Positions 7,953 to 15,624 of a stretch of DNA of 40,482 nt are shown here, piece by piece. Within the stretch, counting starts at the first letter, position 1, and the number at the start of each line of letters is the position of its first letter. The notes below the pieces were generated by a model, which ran no database searches, had not been told where the DNA came from, and saw only the letters and a program-made list of their open reading frames with translations. The stretch comes from Hespellia sp. Its GTDB lineage: Bacteria > Bacillota > Clostridia > Lachnospirales > Lachnospiraceae. The position numbers were made by a program, and so were the translations under genes. Where the stretch lies: assembly GCA_028693555.1 (NCBI GenBank), contig JAQUVD010000032.1:1-40482 (forward strand), in the 5' to 3' direction.

Positions 7953-8774
7953 ATGGATATTAAAAATCTAAAGATGAGAAAAAAGGCATTGAAATTGACC
8001 AATCAGAACATTGCAGATTTAACAGATATTCCGGTCAGTACAATTAACAAAATCTTTAGTGGCGCAACAAAATCACCAAGATATGATACTCTGCTTGCGA
8101 TCGAAGATGTCATCGGAAAAAAAGAAATGGAATCAGATGAAATCACAAGATACGAATATGGAAAATGTATGGACAATCCTATGATGGTGAAGGAAACAAG
8201 CAGCTATGCGTTTACAAGCAGACGATATACAGAAAAAGATCTAGATCAGCTTCCGCCCGGAAGTTTTGCAGAGTTAATGGATGGAGTTCTATATTTCAAG
8301 GGGATGCCGTCGCTGACGCATGAGAGAATCATTTCCCGCATGACTAAGAGAATAAATGATTATATCGAGAAGCATCATGGAAGCTGTGAGGTTTTTTCAA
8401 GTCATTATGCAATGCGGCTTCGAGATGCTGATGCGAAAGGAGATGAGACGAATGTAATGCTGCCGGATATCATGGTGGTCTGTAATCCAGACATCTTAAC
8501 CGAAGAACTTTGTGATGGCCCTGCGGATTGGATTGTCGAGGTAGTGTCTCCTCACAATGCAAAGAATGACTATCAGAAGAAATCATATCATTATCGAAAG
8601 GGTGGAATTCGGGAATACTGGATTGTAGATCCACAGAAGCGAATTGTGACGGTGTTTGATTATGAGAGTGAACAGATGACACAACAGGAAGGAATCACGA
8701 TTTATTCTTTTGAGGAGGAGATACCTGTTCGTATTTATCCGGGATTTTCGATATGTTTACAAGAAATCACTTGA
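7953..8774 (+). CDS. XRE-type HTH fused to a Uma2 (DUF820) nuclease-fold domain
   Basis: A 273-aa two-domain protein. Residues about 1-60 form a Cro/C1-type helix-turn-helix (NQNIADLTDIPVSTINKIFSG). Residues about 85-270 are a Uma2/DUF820 domain of the PD-(D/E)xK nuclease fold, with the blocks FAELMDGVLYF, LPDIMVV, DWIVEVVSP and GIREYWIVDP. The acidic residues expected of the active site (Asp in PDI, Glu in VEV) are present. The start is the ATG at 7953, which has AGAGGTG 9 bp upstream; an in-frame GTG at 7941 overlaps that Shine-Dalgarno and is unlikely. Uma2 proteins are abundant in cyanobacteria and scattered in Clostridia, and their biological role is unsettled. The HTH suggests DNA targeting or autoregulation. 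Confidence 0.85.
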   Translation: MDIKNLKMRKKALKLTNQNIADLTDIPVSTINKIFSGATKSPRYDTLLAIEDVIGKKEMESDEITRYEYGKCMDNPMMVKETSSYAFTSRRYTEKDLDQLPPGSFAELMDGVLYFKGMPSLTHERIISRMTKRINDYIEKHHGSCEVFSSHYAMRLRDADAKGDETNVMLPDIMVVCNPDILTEELCDGPADWIVEVVSPHNAKNDYQKKSYHYRKGGIREYWIVDPQKRIVTVFDYESEQMTQQEGITIYSFEEEIPVRIYPGFSICLQEIT

Positions 8775-8801
8775 CATTATACCGACTATATCCCTTATAT
8801 T
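8771..8801 (+). promoter_or_regulatory. MerR-type promoter with 19-bp spacer
   Basis: A consensus TTGACA (8771-8776) and TATATT (8796-8801) are separated by exactly 19 bp, the lengthened spacing characteristic of promoters activated by MerR-family proteins. The -35 overlaps the stop codon of the Uma2 gene. The MerR gene itself starts 33 bp downstream, implying autoregulation. Confidence 0.5.
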
Positions 8802-8833
8802 TCAGTTAAGTAAATGGGAACAGGAGGGATGAC

Positions 8834-9499
8834 ATGAACATACAGGAAGTAGAACAATTAACCGGAATTACAAAGCAGAATATTCGATTCTATGAAAAAC
8901 AGGGACTGATAGCACCGGAACGTAATCAGCGGAATGCGTATCGTGAATATGGTGAAAAAGACATTCATGACATTAAAATCATTAAGTTGCTTCGTAAATT
9001 AGATATGCCATTGCCGGAGATACAGGCAGTCCTGATGAAAGAGGAGCCTTTAGATAAGGCAGTGCATAGGCAGCAGGAGAAGCTGGAGGATGCGAAAGCT
9101 GATTTGGAAGCGGCGATTCGAAGCTGTAAGAAGATAGCGGAATATCAGATTGATTCGTTGGACGTGGATCAGCAACTGGCGGTGATAGAAGATGAGGAGA
9201 GAAACGGCGGAAAATTTGCCGAACTGTGGGATGATTTTAAATTGGCAGCCACATTAGAGAGAAGAAGGCCAGAAGAGGGCATCGCACCAAACAATTTTGA
9301 GTCAGAAGAGAAGAACCGGCATATGAAAAACATGAGATTGTTGTATCGGCTGTTAAGTGCGTTTGTTACATATCTCATCATGCAGGGATTATTCTGTGTA
9401 TTCTTAGGCATGAATCAAAGGGGCATTGTTATGATGGTTATTTTCGATAGCTTCATTGTGATTTGCGGAAATATCTGGTGGTGGAAGCAACTGAAGTAA
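8834..9499 (+). CDS. MerR-family regulator with C-terminal membrane anchor
   Basis: A 221-aa protein. Residues 1-70 are a MerR winged helix-turn-helix (VEQLTGITKQNIRFYEKQGLI, then NAYREYGEKDI). Residues about 75-130 form the long dimerising coiled coil. The C-terminal third (about 165-220) contains two hydrophobic helices (LLSAFVTYLIMQGLFCVFLGM and the following IVMMVIFDSFIVICGNIWWW stretch). It is therefore a membrane-tethered MerR variant. No cysteine pattern for metal sensing is apparent. The Shine-Dalgarno AGGAGGG is strong. The spacing of its own promoter fits MerR autoregulation. The signal sensed is unknown and may come from the membrane. Confidence 0.85.
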   Translation: MNIQEVEQLTGITKQNIRFYEKQGLIAPERNQRNAYREYGEKDIHDIKIIKLLRKLDMPLPEIQAVLMKEEPLDKAVHRQQEKLEDAKADLEAAIRSCKKIAEYQIDSLDVDQQLAVIEDEERNGGKFAELWDDFKLAATLERRRPEEGIAPNNFESEEKNRHMKNMRLLYRLLSAFVTYLIMQGLFCVFLGMNQRGIVMMVIFDSFIVICGNIWWWKQLK

Positions 9500-9649
9500 T
9501 CCTTATATGGGAATCTGGGGGAAATACAAACAGGGTGTGTAGAAAGAACAATGAAGCCGTTTGGTAACACTCTTGGTCTACTTTATAAACTTTTAAGAAT
9601 TCCAAAAACCTCGATTTTGCAAGGATTATGGAAGAAAATACAACAATTA

Positions 9650-9676
9650 TTAGCACTCTTTTTGAAAGAGTGCTAA
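9650..9676 (+). promoter_or_regulatory. CIRCE operator (HrcA binding site)
   Basis: A perfect TTAGCACTC-N9-GAGTGCTAA inverted repeat, the universal HrcA operator. It lies 7 bp upstream of the -35 box of the htpG promoter. Confidence 0.95.
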
Positions 9677-9683
9677 TTTTCTA

Positions 9684-9712
9684 TTGACTTTTAATTTCAT
9701 GAGCGTTATATT
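9684..9712 (+). promoter_or_regulatory. Promoter of htpG
   Basis: TTGACT (9684-9689) and TATATT (9707-9712) are 17 bp apart. The leader of about 80 nt to the start at 9800 is A+T rich. The promoter lies immediately after the CIRCE element, so HrcA would repress from upstream of the -35 unless a further promoter exists. Confidence 0.65.
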
Positions 9713-9799
9713 ATAAATTATTGAGGCGAAAGACAGGATTTTCGCTAATAATTCATTTATAAAATATATAAAAAATAGAAAAGATTGGAGTGTTAATTT

Positions 9800-11860
9800 A
9801 TGGCAACAAAGAAAGGTACATTATCAATTGACAGCGAGAATATATTTCCGATTATTAAGAAGTGGGTATATTCTGATCACGACATTTTCGCACGTGAGTT
9901 AGTTTCAAATGGCTGCGATGCAATTACCAAGTTGAAAAAGTTAGATTTAATGGGCGAATATGAGCTCCCGGAGGATTACAAACCGAAAATTGAAGTTTTT
10001 GTGAACCCGGAAGAGAAGACACTGAAATTCATCGATAACGGTCTTGGTATGACTGGTGATGAAGTAGAAGAATACATTACACAGATTGCATTTTCAGGTG
10101 CAACTCAGTTCCTGGAAAAGTATAAAGACAAGACGACAGAGGATGACATGATTGGTCATTTCGGACTTGGTTTTTATTCTGCATTCATGGTTGCAGATGA
10201 AGTACAGATTGACACGCTGTCATACAAAGAAGGCGCATCTCCGGTACACTGGACGAGCAATGGTGGAACGGAATATGAGATGCAGGACGGTAATAAGACA
10301 ACCGTTGGATCTGAGATTACATTATATCTGAATGATGACTGCCTTGAATTTGCAAATGAATTCCGTATCAAAGAGATTCTTGGAAAATACTGTTCATTCA
10401 TGCCGGTAGAGATTTTTGTTTCCAAAGAGAATGCGGAGCCGGAGTATGAGACGATCGATGAAGCGGATGTACTGGATACAGATGAAGTCATCGAACATAT
10501 CACAGAGGAGCCTAAAGAAGCGAAAGAAGGCGAAGAGCCGGAAGAGCCAAAGAAAAAGGCCAAAATCGTAAAACGTCCGGTATCAATCAGCGACACCACG
10601 CCTCTTTGGACGAAGCATCCAAATGAATGCACGAAGGAAGAATATATCGAATTTTACCGTAAGGTATTTATGGATTACAAAGAACCATTATTCTGGATTC
10701 ATCTGAATATGGATTATCCATTTAACTTAAAGGGTATTTTATATTTCCCGAAAATCAACACAGAATATGAATCAATTGAAGGAACCATCAAACTTTACAA
10801 CAATCAGGTATTTATTGCAGACAATATCAAAGAAGTTATCCCTGAATATCTGATGCTCTTAAAGGGTGTGATCGATTGTCCGGATCTGCCACTGAATGTA
10901 TCTCGTAGCGCACTGCAGAATGATGGATTTGTAAATAAAATTTCAGATTACATTTCCAAAAAGGTTGCGGATAAATTATCCGGCATGTACAAGACAGATA
11001 AAGAAAACTATGAGAAATACTGGGATGATATCAGCCCATTTATCAAATTTGGTTGCTTAAAAGATCCAAAATTCAGTGATAAGATGATGAGTTCTATGAT
11101 TTTCAAAAACTTAGATCACAAATATCTTTCATTAGATGAATGTATTGAAGAGAACGGCGGCGTAATTGTCAGCTCGCAGGATGAGAAGGATGTAGATGCG
11201 GATGGCAATGTGTCCGGTGAAACGAATGAAGATAAAGATGTGGAAGAAATTAAGACAACCATCTACTATGTATCCGATGAACAGCAGCAGAGTCAGTATG
11301 TCAAGATGTTCAAAGAGGAAGGCGAAGATGCAGTTATCTTAAGCCATAATATTGATACAGCATTTATTTCTCATGTGGAGCAAAAGAATCCAAATGTGAA
11401 GTTCCAGAGAATCGATGCGGATGTAACTGATACATTTAAAGAAGAAATTGCAGAAGAAGACAAGGAAGAATTCAAGAAGAATTCGGACAGCCTGATTGAA
11501 ATTTTTAGAAAGTCACTGGAGAATGAGAAGCTTGATGTGAAGGTTGAGAGCTTAAAGAATGAAAAGACTGCATCCATCGCCGTGCTTCCTGAAGAATCAC
11601 GACGTATGGAAGAGATGATGAAGATGTATGGCATGGCAGGCATGGACCCAAGTATGTTTGGCAGCAATGCGACACTCATCTTAAATGCGAAGCACCCACT
11701 TGTGAAATTCGTGGTAGAACACAAAAAGAGTAAGAGCGTGCCAATCATCTGTAAGCAGTTATATGATCTTGCAATGCTGGCACACAAACCACTCAGCCCA
11801 GAAGAAATGACAGCATTTGTGGAGAGAAGTAACGAGATTATGCTGCTGCTTACGAAGTAA
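9800..11860 (+). CDS. htpG: Hsp90-family molecular chaperone HtpG
   Basis: A 686-aa cytosolic ATP-dependent chaperone. The GHKL ATPase domain shows ELVSNGCDA (about residues 33-41), DNGLGMT (about 78-84) and GHFGLGFYSAFMVAD (about 118-132). The middle domain begins after TTPLWTKHP (about 265-274) and contains SRSALQND, including the conserved Arg. A charged, Glu/Pro/Lys-rich linker at about 230-262 (EEPKEAKEGEEPEEPKKKAK) separates the two and is longer than in E. coli HtpG (624 aa). A second acidic stretch lies near residue 455-480. The gene stands alone, with a CIRCE site upstream, so it should be heat-induced through HrcA. Its stop is followed by a repeat element whose tip resembles a terminator. 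Confidence 0.96.
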   Translation: MATKKGTLSIDSENIFPIIKKWVYSDHDIFARELVSNGCDAITKLKKLDLMGEYELPEDYKPKIEVFVNPEEKTLKFIDNGLGMTGDEVEEYITQIAFSGATQFLEKYKDKTTEDDMIGHFGLGFYSAFMVADEVQIDTLSYKEGASPVHWTSNGGTEYEMQDGNKTTVGSEITLYLNDDCLEFANEFRIKEILGKYCSFMPVEIFVSKENAEPEYETIDEADVLDTDEVIEHITEEPKEAKEGEEPEEPKKKAKIVKRPVSISDTTPLWTKHPNECTKEEYIEFYRKVFMDYKEPLFWIHLNMDYPFNLKGILYFPKINTEYESIEGTIKLYNNQVFIADNIKEVIPEYLMLLKGVIDCPDLPLNVSRSALQNDGFVNKISDYISKKVADKLSGMYKTDKENYEKYWDDISPFIKFGCLKDPKFSDKMMSSMIFKNLDHKYLSLDECIEENGGVIVSSQDEKDVDADGNVSGETNEDKDVEEIKTTIYYVSDEQQQSQYVKMFKEEGEDAVILSHNIDTAFISHVEQKNPNVKFQRIDADVTDTFKEEIAEEDKEEFKKNSDSLIEIFRKSLENEKLDVKVESLKNEKTASIAVLPEESRRMEEMMKMYGMAGMDPSMFGSNATLILNAKHPLVKFVVEHKKSKSVPIICKQLYDLAMLAHKPLSPEEMTAFVERSNEIMLLLTK

Positions 11861-12066
11861 AAAATGTGTTTGTTAGAGGCTATGGGCGAGATTGTTGTTT
11901 TCAATCCGTTTTATGCCAAAATCTAAAGCAAATCATCGTTATTTTGGATTTAAGAAACATATTTCAGTGAAAAAAGCCCAAACAAGATGAGTATTGAGTC
12001 AAGAAGCCTGCATTTTGGGATGATTTTACCATTATGCTTCAAATTCGCCCAATGAACCACAGAGAA
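11861..12066. other. Non-coding stretch after htpG with weak inverted segments
   Basis: No credible gene. Short inverted pieces are visible: CCAAAAT near 11916-11922 with ATTTTGG near 11940-11947, and GGGCGA near 11884 with TCGCCC near 12047. They suggest an extended imperfect hairpin, perhaps a decayed relative of the neighbouring repeat, but the pairing is too poor to name it. Confidence 0.3.
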
Positions 12067-12294
12067 ATTCATGTATGTCTACTGATTTGAAGGAATCGGT
12101 ATGTGCGGAAAATGATGCCGACACGGACATTTCACGAAAGTTGTAGAATTACTTAAGAAAAACAAGCCAAAATGATGGAGTCACCAGCATTTTGGCTTGT
12201 TTTTATTTAGTAACTCTAGACTTTCATGATCGTCCGCGGCGGCATCATTTTCCACACTTACAGATGGACTTCAACCAGCCCGACAAACACGAAT
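12067..12294 (-). repeat. Long-hairpin repeat element, copy E1 (short form)
   Basis: A 228-bp imperfect palindrome. It opens with ATTCATG near 12067 and closes with a matching CACGAAT near 12294. The arms of about 85 nt pair over most of their length: AATGATGCCG in the left arm faces CGGCATCATT in the right arm. The core is a 17-bp perfect stem (12158-12174 with 12188-12204). It is the same family as E2 (32853-33155) and E3 (33232-33538), in the orientation of E3 (strand is assigned relative to E2 as +). It lacks the two tip hairpins of those copies. Its right end falls 1 bp before the stop codon of the convergent DUF5721 gene. Confidence 0.75.
12158..12204. terminator. Terminator-like core of E1
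   Basis: AAAAACAAGCCAAAATG pairs perfectly with CATTTTGGCTTGTTTTT around a 13-nt loop. The T tract on both strands makes it a bidirectional intrinsic terminator, suited to the convergent htpG and DUF5721 genes. Confidence 0.7.
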
Positions 12295-12295
12295 A

Positions 12296-12790
12296 TCACC
12301 CTTCCATCTTCGCATATTCGATTCCGCATCCTTCAAAGAACTTCTGTACATATCCATCCCAGGCTTTTTCTAAGGTCTTATCCAGAGAAAAGGATTTGAA
12401 GGATGTTCCTGTAATGCAGATGAGATGCTCTCCGTCGTATTTGATATTCAGATAAAGTCCCTGTATTTCGTGTGGGTCTACATCTAAGGAAGCAGACGTG
12501 ATCAGTTTCTGGATGGCGTCAGGGGACATACTGTAGATGAATTTAAAACTCAGGGGCGTGCGTTTCCCTTTGATGATGGAAAAGCAGTAGTCCCGAAGGG
12601 CACTCCAGGAAGTGTATTCGGGGATGAGCCCGGTATCTTTTTCAAAGAATTTTTTCTGTATAAATCCATCGATGGTGAATGTATTGGCCGTTACGATTTC
12701 CCCTTCGATGAACAGAAAATCATCAAAGGTTTCTTTCAATAGTAAATGTGCCATACATGTTTTGATGTTGGGAAGGTTGATTGCAATCAT
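12296..12790 (-). CDS. DUF5721-family protein
   Basis: A 164-aa soluble protein with no signal peptide or membrane segment. It begins MIAINLPNIKTCMAHLLLKETFDDFLFIE and has a mid-region rich in beta-strand-like alternation, resembling small Lachnospiraceae proteins grouped as DUF5721. Function is unknown. The ATG at 12790 is preceded by GGAGAT. It is transcribed toward htpG, ends against the E1 repeat, and its promoter region overlaps that of the divergent GDSL gene. The family assignment is from memory of sequence style; no motif proves it. Confidence 0.7.
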   Translation of the reverse strand: MIAINLPNIKTCMAHLLLKETFDDFLFIEGEIVTANTFTIDGFIQKKFFEKDTGLIPEYTSWSALRDYCFSIIKGKRTPLSFKFIYSMSPDAIQKLITSASLDVDPHEIQGLYLNIKYDGEHLICITGTSFKSFSLDKTLEKAWDGYVQKFFEGCGIEYAKMEG

Positions 12791-12835
12791 ATTTTATCTC
12801 CGTCATATGCTTTATTTTCGAGGCTCTATTTTTCA

Positions 12836-12863
12836 ATTATACCTTATTGATTGACTTTTTCAA
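12836..12863 (-). promoter_or_regulatory. Promoter of the DUF5721 gene
   Basis: On the minus strand, TTGAAA (12863-12858) and a perfect TATAAT (12841-12836) are 16 bp apart. It overlaps the promoter of the divergent gene cluster. Confidence 0.55.
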
Positions 12864-12879
12864 GATAAAACAGTATTAT
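12851..12879 (+). promoter_or_regulatory. Promoter of the surface O-acylation gene cluster
   Basis: TTGACT (12851-12856) and TATTAT (12874-12879) are 17 bp apart. AAAGGAG follows before the start at 12912. It overlaps the divergent DUF5721 promoter, so the two may interfere. Confidence 0.6.
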
Positions 12880-12911
12880 TATTTTATATACAAAGGAGTA
12901 CAGGGAAGCCT

Positions 12912-13667
12912 ATGAAAATAGATCGTAGAAAGATTATACAAATGATTCTTGGAGCCATTGTGATTGCTGTGGCTCTTTTTGCAGTAATAAAAATTGTTGG
13001 AATCCTTACGACAAAAAAGGTAGATACAGCAGAGGGGATTGCGATTATTAAAGCGGAAGAAAGTCAGGACTTAGATACCGTAGAGAATAAGATTAAAAAG
13101 ATGGAAGCACAGGAAAAGGCGGACGCAGAAGCGCTTGCGAATCGCACAGACAAACAGATCTTTGTGAACAGCGTTGTGATGGGAGATTCAATTACAGAGG
13201 CGTTCACTGATTATGATATCTTAGATCCATCCAGCGTGATATCTAAGATTGGTGTATCTGTTACAGATATCGATGATGCGCTTGCAACCGTGGAACAGAT
13301 GAATCCGGATGCCATTTTTCTCTCTTATGGTATGAATGATATCATAAGTACAAGAGGGGACTCCGGTTTATTTAAAGAGCAGTATGCAAAGGTGATTGAT
13401 GAATTAAAAGAGAAGCTGCCGAGCAGCCGTATTTTTGTAAACTCAATTTTCCCGGTACAGCAACAGGAAATCGACAGAGAGCCGGTGTTTCAGTATCTTC
13501 CAGACTATAACCAGATGCTTGCGACCCTTTGTGATGAAGAGCAGATTACGTTTATAGATAATACCTCTTTAGTGAAGACGGAGTATTATGAGGAGGATGG
13601 AGTTCATTTTACATCAGAATTTTATCCGCTCTGGGCCGGGCACATGGCGGAGGTGGCTGCATTATGA
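12912..13667 (+). CDS. Membrane-anchored SGNH/GDSL hydrolase
   Basis: A 251-aa protein with one N-terminal membrane helix (about residues 9-30), then an extracellular SGNH hydrolase domain. Block I is MGDSITEAF with the nucleophile Ser93. The block III Asn lies in YGMNDI. Block V is DGVHF with Asp229 and His232. Such enzymes remove or transfer acetyl groups on cell-wall glycans. The gene heads a tight four-gene set whose later members (MBOAT and DHHW) move acyl groups across the membrane, so it most likely edits the same O-acetylated polymer. It overlaps the next gene by 4 bp (ATGA). Confidence 0.85.
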   Translation: MKIDRRKIIQMILGAIVIAVALFAVIKIVGILTTKKVDTAEGIAIIKAEESQDLDTVENKIKKMEAQEKADAEALANRTDKQIFVNSVVMGDSITEAFTDYDILDPSSVISKIGVSVTDIDDALATVEQMNPDAIFLSYGMNDIISTRGDSGLFKEQYAKVIDELKEKLPSSRIFVNSIFPVQQQEIDREPVFQYLPDYNQMLATLCDEEQITFIDNTSLVKTEYYEEDGVHFTSEFYPLWAGHMAEVAAL

Positions 13668-14146
13668 CGAATAAAAAGATAGGAATCAAAATATTTAAAT
13701 ATGTGGTCGTCGTGTTGATTCTGGCTTATACAATTGCGCTGCTGATTATGACTGGTGGAAGTAATAAGCCATTTAAGGAAGTAACGAAGGGAGTAGAATC
13801 CGTCGTTGATCAGGAAAAACTGAATAAGGTTGAGACACAGAGTCTGAAACGTTATTATGGACTGAATGGTTCGGATTATGATGGAGTCACGCTGTATATT
13901 TCAACAACGAGTATGTCGGCGGAGGAACTGCTGCTGATCAAGGCCAAATCAGAAGAGCAGGTAGCAGCGATTCGAGATGCAATTGAGGAAAGAAGAGATA
14001 CCAGAAGACAGGATTTTGAGGGCTATGCTCCGGATGAAGTGGATCTTATCGACAGCTCCATTCTTCAGGTGAGAGGGAAGTATGTATTCTTTGTTGTTTC
14101 AAAAGAGGCAGCAAAATACAAAGAAGCTTTTACGAGCAGCCTGTAA
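13664..14146 (+). CDS. DUF4358 protein, membrane-anchored
   Basis: A 160-aa protein with one N-terminal membrane helix (about residues 11-29) and an extracytoplasmic DUF4358-like domain: YGLNGSDYDGVTLY, then SMSAEELLLIKAKSEEQ, a charged helix and VRGKYVFFVVS. The function of DUF4358 is unknown; it recurs in Clostridia beside MBOAT acyltransferase genes. It is translationally coupled to the GDSL gene and lies just upstream of the MBOAT gene, so a role as an accessory subunit of the acylation machinery is a reasonable inference. Confidence 0.75.
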   Translation: MTNKKIGIKIFKYVVVVLILAYTIALLIMTGGSNKPFKEVTKGVESVVDQEKLNKVETQSLKRYYGLNGSDYDGVTLYISTTSMSAEELLLIKAKSEEQVAAIRDAIEERRDTRRQDFEGYAPDEVDLIDSSILQVRGKYVFFVVSKEAAKYKEAFTSSL

Positions 14147-14203
14147 TTTGTAACTAAGGTGGGTTATATCACTGAAACCATACAAAAGAGAAGGATATGT
14201 AAC

Positions 14204-15616
14204 ATGTTATTTAGCAGTATTACGTTTTTATTTATATTTTTGCCAATTACATTAGTGCTGTATTATATTGTACCGGACAAGTTTCGGAATTATATACTCC
14301 TGATTACCAGTTTGTTTTTTTATGCATGGGGAGAGCCAGTCTATATTGTTCTGATGATTCTTTCAATTCTGTTTAATTATGCCTGTGGTTTGGATATCGG
14401 AAATCATGCGGATGATCCGGTTATGGCAAAGCGCGGAATCATATCAGCAGTTGTGGTGAATCTGGCAATTCTTGGTTTTTTCAAATACTATGGATTTTTA
14501 ATTGGAAGCATCAACGCCATTCTTCCATTTGATATTCCTTATCGAGAATTATCGTTACCGATTGGTATTTCATTTTATACCTTTCAGGCAATGTCCTATG
14601 TCATCGATGTGTATCGCAAAAAGGTACAGCCGCAGAAGAGCCTGATTTCTTTTGCTGTTTACGTTTCGATGTTCCCACAGTTGATTGCAGGTCCAATTGT
14701 ACGCTATGCAGATATTGAGAAGCAGCTGAGAAATCGCTCGATTGGAATCAACAAATTTGGCGATGGTATTTTCTTCTTTATCCGTGGACTTGCCAAGAAG
14801 GTCATACTTGCGAATACAGTAGGTGCAATCTATACAACAATTTCAGGACTGGATTTTGGAACTTATTCCGTACTGACAGCTTGGATAGGGTGTGCAGCAT
14901 ATACATTCCAGATTTATTTTGATTTTGGCGGATATTCAGATATGGCAATCGGACTTGGAAAGATGTTCGGATTTGAATTCCTTAAGAACTTTGACTATCC
15001 ATATACCGCACTTAGTATTACGGATTTTTGGCGGAGATGGCACATTTCACTTAGTACATGGTTCCGGGAATATGTCTATATTCCACTGGGAGGAAACCGA
15101 AAAGGGAAGCGTCGTACGATGATTAATATTATGATTGTATGGGGCTTGACCGGACTGTGGCACGGCGCCGCATGGAATTTCCTTGCGTGGGGTCTGTATT
15201 ATGGAATCTTCTTATTGTTAGAAAAATTTGTTTATGGAAGATATATCGAGAAACTTCCAAAAGTCCTTCGCCACATTTATACGTTAGTGCTTGTAATGGT
15301 GGGATGGGTGTTCTTCTCGAGTGCGTCTCTCGCAGATGCAGTACGCTATATTGGTATCATGTTTGGCATTGGTGCAAAAGGATTGATAGACAGTCAGGCA
15401 CTCTATTACTTTGGCACGAACTGGTTGTTGTTTATCGTGTGTGCGATTGCATCCACATCATTTGGAATGTACCTGCTGAACAGAGTATTATACAATTCCA
15501 AGAATGGAGTAGGCAGAAGAGAAATTGCATGCATCGTATATGTACTCATGTTTTTACTTTCGCTTACATTTTTAATTACAGCCACATATAATCCATTTTT
15601 ATACTTTAGATTTTAG
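14204..15616 (+). CDS. MBOAT-family membrane O-acyltransferase (AlgI/DltB/PatA-like)
   Basis: A 470-aa polytopic membrane protein that passes acyl (usually acetyl) groups from the cytoplasm to an exported acceptor. The start was placed at the ATG at 14204 (MLFSSITFLFIFLP, the standard start of this family), after AGAAGG; the open frame extends back to 14159 but has no better start. Family blocks include PIGISFYTFQ, PQLIAGPIVRY, FQIYFDFGGYSDMAIG and FWRRWHISLSTWFREYVYIPLGGN. The catalytic His320 lies in LTGLWHGAAWNF. Length matches AlgI. It sits between DUF4358 and DHHW genes, a typical AlgI/AlgJ-like arrangement. Confidence 0.93.
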   Translation: MLFSSITFLFIFLPITLVLYYIVPDKFRNYILLITSLFFYAWGEPVYIVLMILSILFNYACGLDIGNHADDPVMAKRGIISAVVVNLAILGFFKYYGFLIGSINAILPFDIPYRELSLPIGISFYTFQAMSYVIDVYRKKVQPQKSLISFAVYVSMFPQLIAGPIVRYADIEKQLRNRSIGINKFGDGIFFFIRGLAKKVILANTVGAIYTTISGLDFGTYSVLTAWIGCAAYTFQIYFDFGGYSDMAIGLGKMFGFEFLKNFDYPYTALSITDFWRRWHISLSTWFREYVYIPLGGNRKGKRRTMINIMIVWGLTGLWHGAAWNFLAWGLYYGIFLLLEKFVYGRYIEKLPKVLRHIYTLVLVMVGWVFFSSASLADAVRYIGIMFGIGAKGLIDSQALYYFGTNWLLFIVCAIASTSFGMYLLNRVLYNSKNGVGRREIACIVYVLMFLLSLTFLITATYNPFLYFRF

Positions 15617-15624
15617 GGGAAATC

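Noticed and set aside
9551-9676. A 41-codon + strand frame (MKPFGNTLGL...) ending within the CIRCE element
   Set aside because: It has no good ribosome site, its stop lies inside a conserved operator, and it resembles no family; most likely a chance frame.
11861-12066. A possible fourth long-hairpin element next to E1
   Set aside because: Some inverted segments are present, but it lacks the ATTCATG ends and the shared arm sequence of the E family, and pairing is poor.
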